This document shows positions 35,783 to 44,456 of a stretch of DNA of 64,000 nucleotides, one piece after another; within the stretch, counting starts at the first letter, position 1; the number at the start of each line of letters is the position of its first letter. The translations under genes and the position numbers were made by a program. Where the stretch lies: contig CP034120.1 of assembly GCA_003856375.1 (NCBI GenBank), positions 1,488,001 through 1,552,000 of the forward strand, in the 5' to 3' direction. This stretch comes from Glaciecola amylolytica. Lineage in GTDB: Bacteria > Bacteroidota > Bacteroidia > Flavobacteriales_D > Crocinitomicaceae. The notes beneath the pieces were generated by a model. The model was not told the DNA's origin, made no database searches, and was given only the letters and a program-made list of their open reading frames with translations.

Positions 35783-37225
35783 TTAAACGGTTGAACCCTT
35801 TTGATCTTTTTGAACCTTCAAACCCAGTTCTTCACCAATTGTCAGCATCAATTTCTTTGCCGTTTCGAAATCATTTGGAATTTCGCCTTCTAAAATGGCT
35901 TCTTTGATGCGTGATTTGATGATGCCTATTTCCTCACAAGGTTTGAGATCAAAGGTTTGCATGATCAATTCGCCTGAAACTGGCGGTTGAAAATTCCGCA
36001 CATGATCTTTTTCCTCTACGGCTTTTATTTTTTCAATAACGAGTTCGAAGTTCTTTTTGTATTTCTTGACCTTGAATTCGTTTTTGGAAGTAATGTCGGC
36101 ATTACACAAAGTCATCAGATCGTCAATGTCATCTCCGGCTTCAAAAAGCAGGCGTCTCACAGCTGAGTCGGTAACATTGCTTTTCACCAATGAAATCGGT
36201 CTCAAATGAAGTCGAACCAGTTTTTGAACGTATTTCATTTTCAAATCGAGCGGTAATCTTAGTCGCGCGAATATTTTAGGGACCATGCGTGCTCCCAGTT
36301 CTTCGTGTCCGTGAAAAGTCCACCCAACCTGTGTATCGAATTTTTTTGTCGGAGGTTTGGCAATATCATGAAGAATAGCTGCCCATCTTAACCACAGATT
36401 ATCCGAGTTCTTAGCCACGTTGTCCAAAACTTCCAATGTGTGGTAGAAATTGTCTTTATGACTTTTCCCTTCACGGGTTTCCACGCCGTGCAATGCAATC
36501 ATTTCAGGGAAAAACTGATGCAGTAATTTGGTTGAATTCAAAAGCTCAAATCCACGGGATGGTGTTTCCGCCAAAATGATTTTATTGAGCTCATCCATGA
36601 TTCGTTCTTTGGAAATGATTTCCAGTCGGGATGAATTCTCCAGAATCGACTGAAGGCTTTTTAATTCAATTTGAAAATCGAGCTGCGTTGCAAAACGAAT
36701 GGCACGCATCATGCGCAGCGGATCATCTGAATAGGTTGTATCCGGATCAAGCGGTGTGCGCAGAATTCCTTTTTCAAGATCCGCCAATCCGTTGAACGGG
36801 TCAATGAGATTTCCGAAAGTTTCAGCTCGTAAGTCCAATGCAAGTGCGTTGATGGTGAAATCTCTGCGCTTTTGATCGTCGCTCAGCGTTCCGTCTTCGA
36901 CAATGGGTTTACGTGAATCTCTTTGGTAGGATTCTTTTCGGGCTCCGACAAATTCTACATCCAGGTCTTTGTAATTGAACTGAGCCGTTCCGAAATTTTT
37001 GAACAGGTTGACTTTTTTAACCCGCAGTTTTTCTCCTGCAGCCTGAGCAAGTTCCATTCCGTTTCCTACAACAACAATGTCGATATCCTTGGAAGGGCGT
37101 TCAAGTAATAAATCCCGCACAAATCCACCGATAACATAGGCTTCCAAACCTTTTTCAGAAATGATTTGAGAAACAACCTTAAAAACAGGGTGTTTGAGTT
37201 TGTGAGCGAAATTTTGTGTGTGCAT
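35783..37225 (-). CDS. cca: CCA tRNA nucleotidyltransferase with HD domain
   Basis: Adds or repairs the 3' CCA end of tRNA. The 480 residues have the class II nucleotidyltransferase start AYVIGGFVRDLLLERPSKDI with the metal-binding Asp47/Asp49. RRDFTINAL and the RMMRAIRFATQL motif (DDPLRMMRA) follow. A C-terminal HD domain (HDIAKPPTK, HEELGARM) probably acts as phosphatase or phosphodiesterase. The tail after residue 440 is basic. A TAACTTTG promoter box lies seven bases before the ATG. Confidence 0.94.
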   Translation of the reverse strand: MHTQNFAHKLKHPVFKVVSQIISEKGLEAYVIGGFVRDLLLERPSKDIDIVVVGNGMELAQAAGEKLRVKKVNLFKNFGTAQFNYKDLDVEFVGARKESYQRDSRKPIVEDGTLSDDQKRRDFTINALALDLRAETFGNLIDPFNGLADLEKGILRTPLDPDTTYSDDPLRMMRAIRFATQLDFQIELKSLQSILENSSRLEIISKERIMDELNKIILAETPSRGFELLNSTKLLHQFFPEMIALHGVETREGKSHKDNFYHTLEVLDNVAKNSDNLWLRWAAILHDIAKPPTKKFDTQVGWTFHGHEELGARMVPKIFARLRLPLDLKMKYVQKLVRLHLRPISLVKSNVTDSAVRRLLFEAGDDIDDLMTLCNADITSKNEFKVKKYKKNFELVIEKIKAVEEKDHVRNFQPPVSGELIMQTFDLKPCEEIGIIKSRIKEAILEGEIPNDFETAKKLMLTIGEELGLKVQKDQKGSTV

Positions 37226-37232
37226 GCGGGTA

Positions 37233-37240
37233 CAAAGTTA
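37233..37240 (-). promoter_or_regulatory. -7 promoter box of cca
   Basis: TAACTTTG on the minus strand, ending seven bases before the cca ATG. The same octamer stands before tsaC and trmD. Confidence 0.5.
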
Positions 37241-37255
37241 CTGAATTTGGAAAAA

Positions 37256-37813
37256 TCAGCTTCTGATTACTTTTATTGAACTGTCCAATCCGATTTTAAT
37301 GATTTGGGAAGGTGTTGTAAGTTCTTCATTGATACGTTCTTCCAAAATAGCATCTACCTGATCTTTGATCCGGGAATCAATGTTTTTGAAATTCGTTGGA
37401 AAAGGGTTTCCTGAAAGATTTGCAGAGGTAGAAACCAACGGTTTGCGGATACTTCTGATCAAGGCCAGACAAAGAGGATCTTTCGTCAGACGAATTCCTA
37501 CGGAACCATCTTCGGCCAAAACACTCGGAGCTAATCCAGTTGCATTGGGATAAATGATGGTTAATGGTTTTTCGGATAGATCTGCCAAATCGTAACAAAC
37601 AGGAGGGAAGTCCGGAATGTATTTCTCAATCATCTGAAAACTGTCGACCAACAGAATAAAACTTTTGTTTTCCGGACGCTGTTTGATCTCCAGAATGCGT
37701 TTGCATGCTTCTTCATTCGTAGCATCACAACCAAGACCCCAAATGGTATCCGACGGATACAAAATAGTTTTACCATTTTTAAGTGCTTCGATGACAGCGG
37801 AATCTAATTGCAT
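37256..37813 (-). CDS. tsaC: L-threonylcarbamoyladenylate synthase (Sua5/YrdC/TsaC)
   Basis: Makes threonylcarbamoyl-AMP, the first step to the t6A base of ANN-decoding tRNAs. The 185 residues contain GKTILYPSDTIWGLGCDA, the KRPENKSF-like block IKQRPENKSFILLV, the VGIRLTKDP strand and PLVSTSANLSG near the end. It is the short form without the Sua5 extra domain. The start at 37813 is the first ATG; the longer frame uses TTG at 37834, which lies inside the -7 box. Placed between cca and an ArsR-like gene. Confidence 0.93.
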   Translation of the reverse strand: MQLDSAVIEALKNGKTILYPSDTIWGLGCDATNEEACKRILEIKQRPENKSFILLVDSFQMIEKYIPDFPPVCYDLADLSEKPLTIIYPNATGLAPSVLAEDGSVGIRLTKDPLCLALIRSIRKPLVSTSANLSGNPFPTNFKNIDSRIKDQVDAILEERINEELTTPSQIIKIGLDSSIKVIRS

Positions 37814-37831
37814 ACTGTTAAAATTGAATCG

Positions 37832-37839
37832 CAAAGTTA
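37832..37839 (-). promoter_or_regulatory. -7 promoter box of tsaC
   Basis: TAACTTTG on the minus strand, 18 bases before the ATG at 37813. It overlaps the TTG at 37834 and so argues for the later start. Confidence 0.5.
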
Positions 37840-37841
37840 GT

Positions 37842-38177
37842 TTAAATTACCCCCAAATGAAATCCGTCTTTTCGATCAAAAGTAAAAAGTGCTGCCAAAA
37901 GCATGTATTTTTCAACTTGACTTTCGGAGATGGACGCAATGGTTGCTCCTTGTTCTGAAGCGATATGGATAATATCAGCCTGCCAAAGTTTCACCAGGTG
38001 ATCATGAATGGTGGAGCGCGTCATTCCAAAATAGTCTGCAAATTCCTGGTTGTTTAATTTTTTTCTCTCAAGAAGTAATTCCATGATTTTTACACGACAG
38101 GGATGTGCAAGTGCTCTTCCTACCATGGAAATCGAAAGTGTTTGAGGAGAATAGTCAAAGTATTTAATTACGCCCAT
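37842..38177 (-). CDS. ArsR-type winged-helix transcriptional regulator
   Basis: A 111-residue DNA-binding protein. The winged helix covers about residues 20-85: LAHPCRVKIMELLLERKKLN, then the recognition part FADYFGMTRSTIHDHLVKLW and the wing DIIHIASEQG. The C-terminus (LAALFTFDRKDGFHLGVI) is short. No metal-binding cysteines are seen, so it may sense something else or act by protein contacts. It is upstream of tsaC on the same strand and 226 bp from the divergent two-component genes. Target unknown. Confidence 0.85.
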   Translation of the reverse strand: MGVIKYFDYSPQTLSISMVGRALAHPCRVKIMELLLERKKLNNQEFADYFGMTRSTIHDHLVKLWQADIIHIASEQGATIASISESQVEKYMLLAALFTFDRKDGFHLGVI

Positions 38178-38403
38178 AAAATAGTGATGTTTAAAGGGTT
38201 AAAAATGTATGTTCTCTATTTAAGTTAGTTGAAAAGGGCGTATGTTCCAAATTTTTGAGGAGGTTTTTGGGGATTTTGGAAAAACCCAAAAACCCAATTT
38301 CCCAATATTGGGACGAGCCTGTAAATTAATAAGTTAACTCATTTTACATGTCCTGAAACCATCTTTCTTTTTTTTGCTAATTTTAGCCTTCAATCAAATT
38401 TCA

Positions 38404-39087
38404 GTGAAAAAAATATTGATTATTGAGGATGATCCGCAGATTAGTTCCCTGGTTCAAAAAGGACTTACGGAAGAAAACTTTGAAACGAAAGTTTCCAACG
38501 ACGGACTTAGGGGCCTGGATGAATTTTATTTCTGGAATCCGGATCTGATCATTTTGGATATTATGTTGCCCGGAATGAATGGCCTGCAGGTTTGTTCGAA
38601 AATCCGGGAAACGAGTCAGGTTCCGATTTTGATGCTTACCGCTTTGGGAACGGCTGAAAATGTTGCTTTGGGATTGGATTCAGGAGCAGATGATTATTTA
38701 CCCAAACCGTTTAAGTTTATCGAATTGAATGCACGGGTGAAATCTTTACTGCGCAGAATGGAGAATTTGAATCCGGTTCAGAATACGATTTTCCAGTTTG
38801 ATGATCTGGTGATTGATGATAATCAGAAAACGGTTATGAGGGCTGGAAATCCGATTAGTTTGACGTCTACCGAATATCGCCTTTTGTTGTTGTTTGTAAT
38901 GAATCCCAAAAAGGTACTTTCACGGATCGATATTCTGGAGGACGTCTGGGGAATTGATTTTGAGTCAGGAACCAACGTGGTGGATGTTTACGTAAACTAT
39001 CTGCGCAAAAAGCTGGTGCAATTCGGCGGTTCCAAATTGATTCATACCGTAATTGGAATGGGATATGTAATGCGCGAAGAAGAATGA
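38404..39087 (+). CDS. OmpR/PhoB-family response regulator
   Basis: A 227-residue regulator. The receiver domain has the acidic pair in IIEDDPQ, phospho-acceptor Asp52 in LIILDIMLPG and Lys101 in LPKPF. The C-terminal winged helix (NPISLTSTEYRLLLLFVMNP, then SRIDILEDVWG and VDVYVNYLRKKL) is of OmpR/PhoB type, known to bind direct repeats of about 11 nt. GTG at 38404 is the likely start, since VKKILIIEDDP matches the family start; the longer frame uses TTG. Its stop overlaps the kinase start by 4 bp (39084-39087). Confidence 0.93.
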   Translation: MKKILIIEDDPQISSLVQKGLTEENFETKVSNDGLRGLDEFYFWNPDLIILDIMLPGMNGLQVCSKIRETSQVPILMLTALGTAENVALGLDSGADDYLPKPFKFIELNARVKSLLRRMENLNPVQNTIFQFDDLVIDDNQKTVMRAGNPISLTSTEYRLLLLFVMNPKKVLSRIDILEDVWGIDFESGTNVVDVYVNYLRKKLVQFGGSKLIHTVIGMGYVMREEE

Positions 39088-40454
39088 AAATCAGAACACG
39101 GATTATTTGGTTGCTGAGCACTACATTTGCTTTTTTGGTACTGGTCTTCAGTACGTTTGTATATGTTCTGTCTTCCAATTACGTGTTCAATGATTTTTAC
39201 GACCGCTTAAAGACGCGCACTACGACGACTATTCGTATTGAATTGGATGATCATCGTGACGACCGGGAATTTGTAAAAGATTTCAAACAGGAATACCTTG
39301 AAAAACTGCCGGAAGAGAAAAGTGTGATTGTCCCGCTGAATAACCATTTCAAACCCATCGATTCAAACTGGAAGATCAAGACTGACAAAGAATTTGTTCA
39401 AAAGGTTATCCGCAATCATTTTGCTCAGGAACGAAAAAACAACCTGTTAAAGTACGGAATCCTGTATGAGGCAAAAGACGGAAAGAAGTACGTGGTTTAC
39501 ACTTCTGCAAAGAATATGTACTATACCAAGTACAAACATTACCTTGGAGGCTTACTGATTTCGATGTTTCTGGTTGCGGTAGTATTGATCTTCGGAGTTT
39601 CGCTCTGGTTGTCCAAAAGACTCATCAAACCGATTAGTGATCTGAGTTCCAGTGTTCATAAGATCGGGACGGAAAACCTGCATTTTCGCATTGAAAATAA
39701 GCAGGAAGGCGATGAATTAGGAGAATTGATCCAAACGATGAACAATATGCTGGATCGTCTGGAAACGAGTTTTGAGACTCAAAACAACTTCATCAGCAAT
39801 GCCTCACACGAATTAAATACGCCGCTTACGAGTATTATCGGACAAGCAGATCTAATGCTCAGCAAAGAACGAAGTACGGAAGATTATAAAACAGCATTGA
39901 ATAATATTTTGGAGCAGGCTGAGAAATTGAATAAGAAAACGAAGGCTTTGTTGTTTTTGGCTCAAACCGGTTTCGACGGTAAGAAAATGACGATCGAAAA
40001 GCTGCGGATCGATGAATTGATCTTCGAAACAATGGAAACAGTCGACAGGATCATTCCCGGAAACAAAATCAAATTTGCTTTTGAAACATTACCTGATAAT
40101 CTGAACTTGCTTGAGGTCATGGGAAATTCTCAATTGCTGCAATTAGCCCTTTCGAATGTTCTTTTGAATGCAACCAAGTATTCTGAAAATAAGGAAGTAC
40201 GGATTTATTTAAGTCACACTTCCGAATACCTTTCGATTCATGTAAAAGATCAGGGAATTGGAATTCCGCCCAAAGATCTGAGTCATATTTACGATCCTTT
40301 TTTCAGGGCTTCAAATACTACTTCCTTCGAAGGATATGGAATTGGACTACCCTTGACAAGAAACATTATGCGCCAGCATAAAGGAAAGATTATCGTACAT
40401 TCCGAAGAGAACTCGGGCACTTTGGTAAGCTTGCTTTTGCCCTATAAATCCTAA
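39084..40454 (+). CDS. HAMP-domain sensor histidine kinase
   Basis: Partner kinase of the response regulator, 456 residues. Membrane helix 1 is at about 8-30, followed by a periplasmic sensor region of ~120 residues rich in Lys, Asp and Arg, helix 2 at about 154-177, HAMP (to ~230), and HisKA with His242 in NASHELNTPLTSI. The HATPase has DQGIGIPPKD and GYGIGLPLTRNI. The signal is unknown. Transcription is coupled to the regulator gene; a repeat-bearing regulatory region follows the kinase gene. Confidence 0.93.
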   Translation: MKIRTRIIWLLSTTFAFLVLVFSTFVYVLSSNYVFNDFYDRLKTRTTTTIRIELDDHRDDREFVKDFKQEYLEKLPEEKSVIVPLNNHFKPIDSNWKIKTDKEFVQKVIRNHFAQERKNNLLKYGILYEAKDGKKYVVYTSAKNMYYTKYKHYLGGLLISMFLVAVVLIFGVSLWLSKRLIKPISDLSSSVHKIGTENLHFRIENKQEGDELGELIQTMNNMLDRLETSFETQNNFISNASHELNTPLTSIIGQADLMLSKERSTEDYKTALNNILEQAEKLNKKTKALLFLAQTGFDGKKMTIEKLRIDELIFETMETVDRIIPGNKIKFAFETLPDNLNLLEVMGNSQLLQLALSNVLLNATKYSENKEVRIYLSHTSEYLSIHVKDQGIGIPPKDLSHIYDPFFRASNTTSFEGYGIGLPLTRNIMRQHKGKIIVHSEENSGTLVSLLLPYKS

Positions 40455-40471
40455 ATAAAAGTTAAAACTAA

Positions 40472-40526
40472 AATTTTAATCTGGTTCTAATCCGGTTCTT
40501 ATACCGTCCTTATACCCGTGCTCTAA
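40472..40526 (+). promoter_or_regulatory. Five contiguous 11-nt direct repeats, probable response-regulator box
   Basis: Consecutive units read AATTTTAATCT (40472), GGTTCTAATCC (40483), GGTTCTTATAC (40494), CGTCCTTATAC (40505) and CCGTGCTCTAA (40516). The three middle ones are clearest; the consensus is about GGTTCTTATac. The strict 11-nt period is one DNA helix turn, as in boxes of OmpR/PhoB regulators. They cover the -33 zone of a likely promoter (TAATTTTA, 40524-40531) for the USP-like gene at 40548. Binding by the regulator encoded at 38404 is inference. Confidence 0.65.
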
Positions 40527-40547
40527 TTTTACCAAAAAATATTAGAG

Positions 40548-41030
40548 ATGGCAGCAACAATTTTAATACCGACAGATTTCAAAGTGTCTTCAATTGAGTC
40601 ACTAAAAGCTTTACTTCAATTCCAAAATGAGGACTCGTTGAACGTGCTTCTGGTTCATGGAATTTATTTATCCAATTCAATTTCCGATTTGTTGTTTTTT
40701 GATCAAAGCGATTTGAAAATTGAAATGGCAGGGAAGGAGTTCTTGAACAAATTGACGGATCTTGAAAAGGAACTGGGTTCAAAAGTAAAATCCATTCAGG
40801 TAACTTTCTTCAGCGGACTCAGACAAAACTCCTTTGATCAGTTTGCGGAAGCAAATAAAGTGAATCGGATCATTATTCCTTATGAATTGGAATTCGATTG
40901 GTCACATAAAAAGAGCATGGATATTCTGCCTTTCCTTCACAAATCAAAAATTACGAAACAGTTAGTCGCTTGGGATAACAATCATTACTCCAGTGAAGCG
41001 AATCAAACATATGTAACAGCATTAGTATGA
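40548..41030 (+). CDS. Universal-stress-protein-like protein
   Basis: A 160-residue cytoplasmic protein. The start ATILIPTDFKVSSIESLKAL, the strand LNVLLVHGIY and the later NRIIIPYELEFDW follow the order of the USP (HUP) alpha/beta fold. The ATP-binding GxxGxG(S) loop is absent, so it is probably a non-nucleotide-binding relative. It starts 94 nt after the kinase gene behind the 11-nt repeats and overlaps the next gene by 4 bp. It is probably a target of the neighbouring two-component system. Confidence 0.7.
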   Translation: MAATILIPTDFKVSSIESLKALLQFQNEDSLNVLLVHGIYLSNSISDLLFFDQSDLKIEMAGKEFLNKLTDLEKELGSKVKSIQVTFFSGLRQNSFDQFAEANKVNRIIIPYELEFDWSHKKSMDILPFLHKSKITKQLVAWDNNHYSSEANQTYVTALV

Positions 41031-41488
41031 ACAGAAAATTGATCATATCGTCATTAATTGCCCTGATAACGCTTAGTTCATTCGGATATTATGTTTTTAG
41101 CCATTCGTATTATCCTGAACGCGCTATTCTGGGAGAATGGAAAGAAGTTTCCTGGGTTTACGACAGAAATGATCTGAACCAAAAAGTGAAACAGGAGATC
41201 GATACCAATGAGCGTGCAGATATTGCAAATCATTTGGTGATCCACCAGTTTGAAAACTGGACTTTCAAAAAGGATTATTCGATTAAACTTCACGAAAGAA
41301 CTGGAAATGAGCACGTAGCCAAATGGCGTTTGAAAGATCGCGGACGAATTCTGACAATCATCAATGATGACGGAACGCATGAAGCGTATTCGGTCGAATC
41401 AATGAAGAAAGACGAACTTGTTTTGCATTTCGACACAGATGTTCACGCACGTGGAATTGTAAAAATCACACTTAAAAAAGTGAACTAA
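41027..41488 (+). CDS. Membrane-anchored lipocalin-like protein, unknown function
   Basis: A 153-residue protein with one N-terminal hydrophobic helix (IISSLIALITLSSFGYYVF) that is either an anchor or an uncleaved signal. The rest resembles the small beta-barrel 'lipocalin-like' domains of Bacteroidota, as shown by ILGEWKEVSWVY, FENWTFKKDYS, KWRLKDRGRILTIIND and LVLHFDTD. The ATG overlaps the upstream stop by 4 bp (ATGA). No enzymatic motif seen. Confidence 0.7.
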   Translation: MNRKLIISSLIALITLSSFGYYVFSHSYYPERAILGEWKEVSWVYDRNDLNQKVKQEIDTNERADIANHLVIHQFENWTFKKDYSIKLHERTGNEHVAKWRLKDRGRILTIINDDGTHEAYSVESMKKDELVLHFDTDVHARGIVKITLKKVN

Positions 41489-41490
41489 AA

Positions 41491-41517
41491 GAAAGTAGCG
41501 CTTTCGATATCGTAAAG
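41491..41517. repeat. Short hairpin repeat GAAAG-N5-CTTTCGAT, copy 1
   Basis: The sequence gaaagtagcgctttcgatat cgtaaag directly follows the 41027-41488 gene. It matches, with few changes, the sequence at 59026-59053 directly behind carB. A second small palindrome, taaagcattgcttta, follows at 41513-41527. Confidence 0.45.
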
Positions 41518-41574
41518 CATTGCTTTAAATAAACAGATCATCCCAACGGATGATAACACATTAAATATAACAGT

Positions 41575-42396
41575 ATGTTACGCAGATTTAGTCATAGCAG
41601 ATCTTTTCAGGATAATTTGAAATTGGGAATCTTCACAGCAATCATTGCCGGAATGGTGAACGTTGCGTCCTTGGTTTTGTTTTATTCCTTTACATCGAAT
41701 TTGACCGGACATTTTGCCATTTTGGCTCAGGAAATTGCTGATGGAAAGTGGTTTCAGATGTTGATCGTTCTTTTTTGGATCTTATTATTCTTTGCAGGAA
41801 GTTTCCTGTCCAATAACCTCATTATAAACAGTACGAAGAAAAATGCATTCATTTCTCACAGTATTCCGATGATTCTGGAAATCCTGTGCTTCGTCTTCGT
41901 GGGAATTTACGGACAGTTTTTCTACACGGAAACCTTGACACAAACAGAGATTCTGGTTTCAGTGTTGTTGTTTTCCATGGGACTTCAAAACGGTTTGACG
42001 GCAAGTATTTCCAACTTTCAGGTGAAAACAACCCATTTAACGGGTTTAACAACTGATTTGGCGATTCATCTTTCGATGTTAACGAAGAAAAAATACCGTT
42101 TGAATAAGCAAGTGGTTGAAAAAACGAAATTGATGGCTGCAATTATGGGATCTTATCTGGTAGGTGGAATTCTTTCAGGATTGATTATTCACTATGTGCA
42201 TTTTCAGGTATTCTACGCTATTTCTGCTGCAATGTTGGGAGTTTTGGCTTATGATTTCATCAAAACATATGTTCCTTTCTTTGTGAATAAAAAGAAACAC
42301 GATAATCGATTGAAAACGAATCTGGAAAAGATTCAGGAATCAATCAAAAGCAATACATCCAGAAATGGGAATGTTCTTTCAGAAAGCAAGAGGTAG
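41575..42396 (+). CDS. DUF1275 (YoaK) family membrane protein
   Basis: A 273-residue inner-membrane protein with about six helices. The start DNLKLGIFTAIIAGMVNVAS and SNLTGHFAILAQEIADGKW are the typical DUF1275 words, as are QNGLTASISN and TTHLTGLTTDLAI. The C-terminal ~40 residues are basic and cytoplasmic. The function of the family is unknown. It is third in the set behind the 11-nt repeats, after an 86-nt gap holding a hairpin repeat. It is convergent with trmD, five bases away. Confidence 0.88.
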   Translation: MLRRFSHSRSFQDNLKLGIFTAIIAGMVNVASLVLFYSFTSNLTGHFAILAQEIADGKWFQMLIVLFWILLFFAGSFLSNNLIINSTKKNAFISHSIPMILEILCFVFVGIYGQFFYTETLTQTEILVSVLLFSMGLQNGLTASISNFQVKTTHLTGLTTDLAIHLSMLTKKKYRLNKQVVEKTKLMAAIMGSYLVGGILSGLIIHYVHFQVFYAISAAMLGVLAYDFIKTYVPFFVNKKKHDNRLKTNLEKIQESIKSNTSRNGNVLSESKR

Positions 42397-42401
42397 GCGA
42401 T

Positions 42402-43094
42402 TTAGTCTTCGCCATTAAATTTCTTGTATAAATCAGGCCTTCTGACCTTTGTACGTTCGATTGCTTGTTGTTCTCTCCATTGCTCAATTTTTCCAAAGTC
42501 CCCGGATAACAAAACTTCGGGGACTTTCCATCCGTTAAATTCCGGTGGACGGGTGTAAACCGGCGGGGAAAGCAAATCATCCTGAAAACTATCCGTCAAA
42601 GCAGACGTTTCATCGTTCATCACTCCGGGAATCAATCTCCCGATGCTGTCAACAACGACCGCTGCAGCTAATTCACCTCCTGTCAAAACGTAAGACCCGA
42701 TAGAAATTTCCTTCGTAATGTAATGTTCTCTGATTCGTTCGTCAACACCTTTGTAGTGTCCGCACAAAATCATGATATTCTCTTTCAAACTCCAGTTGTT
42801 ACTGTGACGCTGCTCCAGTAATTCACCGTCAGGAGTCATGTAAATGATTTCGTCGTAAGCACGTTCTGCTTTCAGCTTTTCGATCAGAGTTACGATCGGT
42901 TCGATTGCCATGACCATTCCCGCACCGCCGCCATATTGATAATCATCTACATTTTTGTGTTTTGAAGTCGAATAATCGCGGATGTTGTGTACATGAATTT
43001 CCAGTAAGCCTCGTTCCTGTGCACGTTTCATGATCGAAACATTGAAGGGGCCTTCTAGTAATTCCGGGAGAATGGTCAAAATATCAAATCGCAT
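42402..43094 (-). CDS. trmD: tRNA (guanine37-N1)-methyltransferase
   Basis: SpoU/TrmD (SPOUT) enzyme that makes m1G37 in tRNA and prevents frameshifting. The 230 residues start [17 protein letters not shown], with the knot-forming words [36 protein letters not shown] and [12 protein letters not shown]. It stands alone, not in the usual rpsP-rimM-trmD-rplS set. A TAACTTTG box lies only four bases before the ATG. Confidence 0.97.
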   Translation of the reverse strand: MRFDILTILPELLEGPFNVSIMKRAQERGLLEIHVHNIRDYSTSKHKNVDDYQYGGGAGMVMAIEPIVTLIEKLKAERAYDEIIYMTPDGELLEQRHSNNWSLKENIMILCGHYKGVDERIREHYITKEISIGSYVLTGGELAAAVVVDSIGRLIPGVMNDETSALTDSFQDDLLSPPVYTRPPEFNGWKVPEVLLSGDFGKIEQWREQQAIERTKVRRPDLYKKFNGED

Positions 43095-43098
43095 GGAG

Positions 43099-43133
43099 CA
43101 AAGTTAGTCAAATTAAACAGCAGAGCTCACGAA
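43099..43133 (-). promoter_or_regulatory. trmD promoter with very short leader
   Basis: On the minus strand TAACTTTG (43099-43106) ends four bases before the ATG; TTCG (43130-43133) may be the -33 box at 23 nt. Transcription would start at or just inside the start codon, giving a leaderless or nearly leaderless mRNA. Confidence 0.5.
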
Positions 43134-43231
43134 TTTATCCGTTTATTAACCGTTAAAAACCTTTAGAGGTCCGCTATCATTGGGTTTCAGCAAATCACTT
43201 GATTTTTTAGAATTGATTCCGTCAATCGCTC

Positions 43232-44341
43232 TTATTTTCGTTTCGCTTTGAAATAAGTAAAAACGCTGATCAGTAAAATCATACTTGTCAAACCGATCCA
43301 CAACATGGAACGATCGGATTTTGGATCTTTCTTCACAACAGCCGTCTTTTCGATTATTTCCGGATTGTTTTCATCGGCAATTTCCGGTTTCATTTCTTCC
43401 ACGCGCTTTAAGCCGATTAGTTCCAGTAATTGATCAGGATCGGTGAGAATATCCGACCAATTGATCTGAACATTGCCTGAATTCGGATCCTTGAGATAAG
43501 ATTTATAAGGAACACCGCTCACTTTGCTGACCATTCCCATATCAATTTCTTCCCGCCGGCTTTCATCCGGATGAAGATTGGCATATTTTTCCCGGAGTTT
43601 TCGTACTTCGTCTATTTTCTGGTCGATATCTGCTCTCGAAGATTGGTAATAGATCTTGGCGATCTGATACAGGCCTTTTGCGTGTTCGAATGAAATCGAA
43701 TGCAGGTAGCAATCACCCAAATCGACAAACAAATCAGCCATCACCGGATCCGGTCCTTTGCAAAACGGAAAGCGTTCCTGCAATTGAGTGTACAGTTGTT
43801 TTCGAATCTTTTCCGATTCTTCCTGTTTTGTATCCAGATTCAAAACGGTGTGATTGCTCAGGTAATCGGGATCTTTATCCAATGCAATTTTGGCAAGCAG
43901 AACTTTGACATGAATCCATTCACTTCCATTATGGGAATCGGGATTCAATTTTAATCCTTTTCGAATGTATTCCAATGCTTTTTCATTGTTTCCACTCAGT
44001 TCATAGGTAGTTCCGAGATTGGCAATAATGCTGTATTCGTTCGGATAAGCCTGGGCAAGTGCTTCGAAAATGACCAATGCTTCCTTCACTTTTCCACCTT
44101 TTACCAAATACAATCCGTAATCCGAAAGGAGTTTGTAATCGGCTTGGGTTTGAAGCTTTTTTCCAAGTTTTCGCAATTGTTTTTCGATTTTTTGCTGATC
44201 AAAATTTTGTTGAAAGCGGATAGCACCTATTTCCATCTGATGGAAGTGACCTTTTGAATCGAGGCTGTAATATTCGTTGTAGCAGGCGAAACCGGAAGAA
44301 TAAATCAGGGCCGTCAGCAGGAATGAGATGTAGTATTTCAT
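43232..44341 (-). CDS. Exported TPR protein with C-terminal membrane helix
   Basis: A 369-residue protein with a signal peptide (MKYYISFLLTALIYSSGFA). TPR helices at about 45-155 contain YSIIANLGTTYELSGNNEKALEYI. A helical middle region follows, and a single hydrophobic helix near the end (SMLWIGLTSMILLISVFTYF) is followed by KAKRK. The C-terminal anchor puts the TPR part in the periplasm. Homologues appear in Bacteroidota without known function, and no partner gene is next to it. Confidence 0.82.
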   Translation of the reverse strand: MKYYISFLLTALIYSSGFACYNEYYSLDSKGHFHQMEIGAIRFQQNFDQQKIEKQLRKLGKKLQTQADYKLLSDYGLYLVKGGKVKEALVIFEALAQAYPNEYSIIANLGTTYELSGNNEKALEYIRKGLKLNPDSHNGSEWIHVKVLLAKIALDKDPDYLSNHTVLNLDTKQEESEKIRKQLYTQLQERFPFCKGPDPVMADLFVDLGDCYLHSISFEHAKGLYQIAKIYYQSSRADIDQKIDEVRKLREKYANLHPDESRREEIDMGMVSKVSGVPYKSYLKDPNSGNVQINWSDILTDPDQLLELIGLKRVEEMKPEIADENNPEIIEKTAVVKKDPKSDRSMLWIGLTSMILLISVFTYFKAKRK

Positions 44342-44456
44342 GTTGATGTTTTTGGGTTCGCATCAAATTACAAAAAACTGGTTAACAGTAAACTACAATT
44401 GTGTATATTCGCCCGATTATTGATTTAACGGTATAGCCGGAACCAACACAATTCAC

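Noticed and set aside
40472-40526. CRISPR array
   Set aside because: The 11-nt units are contiguous without spacers and there are no cas genes.
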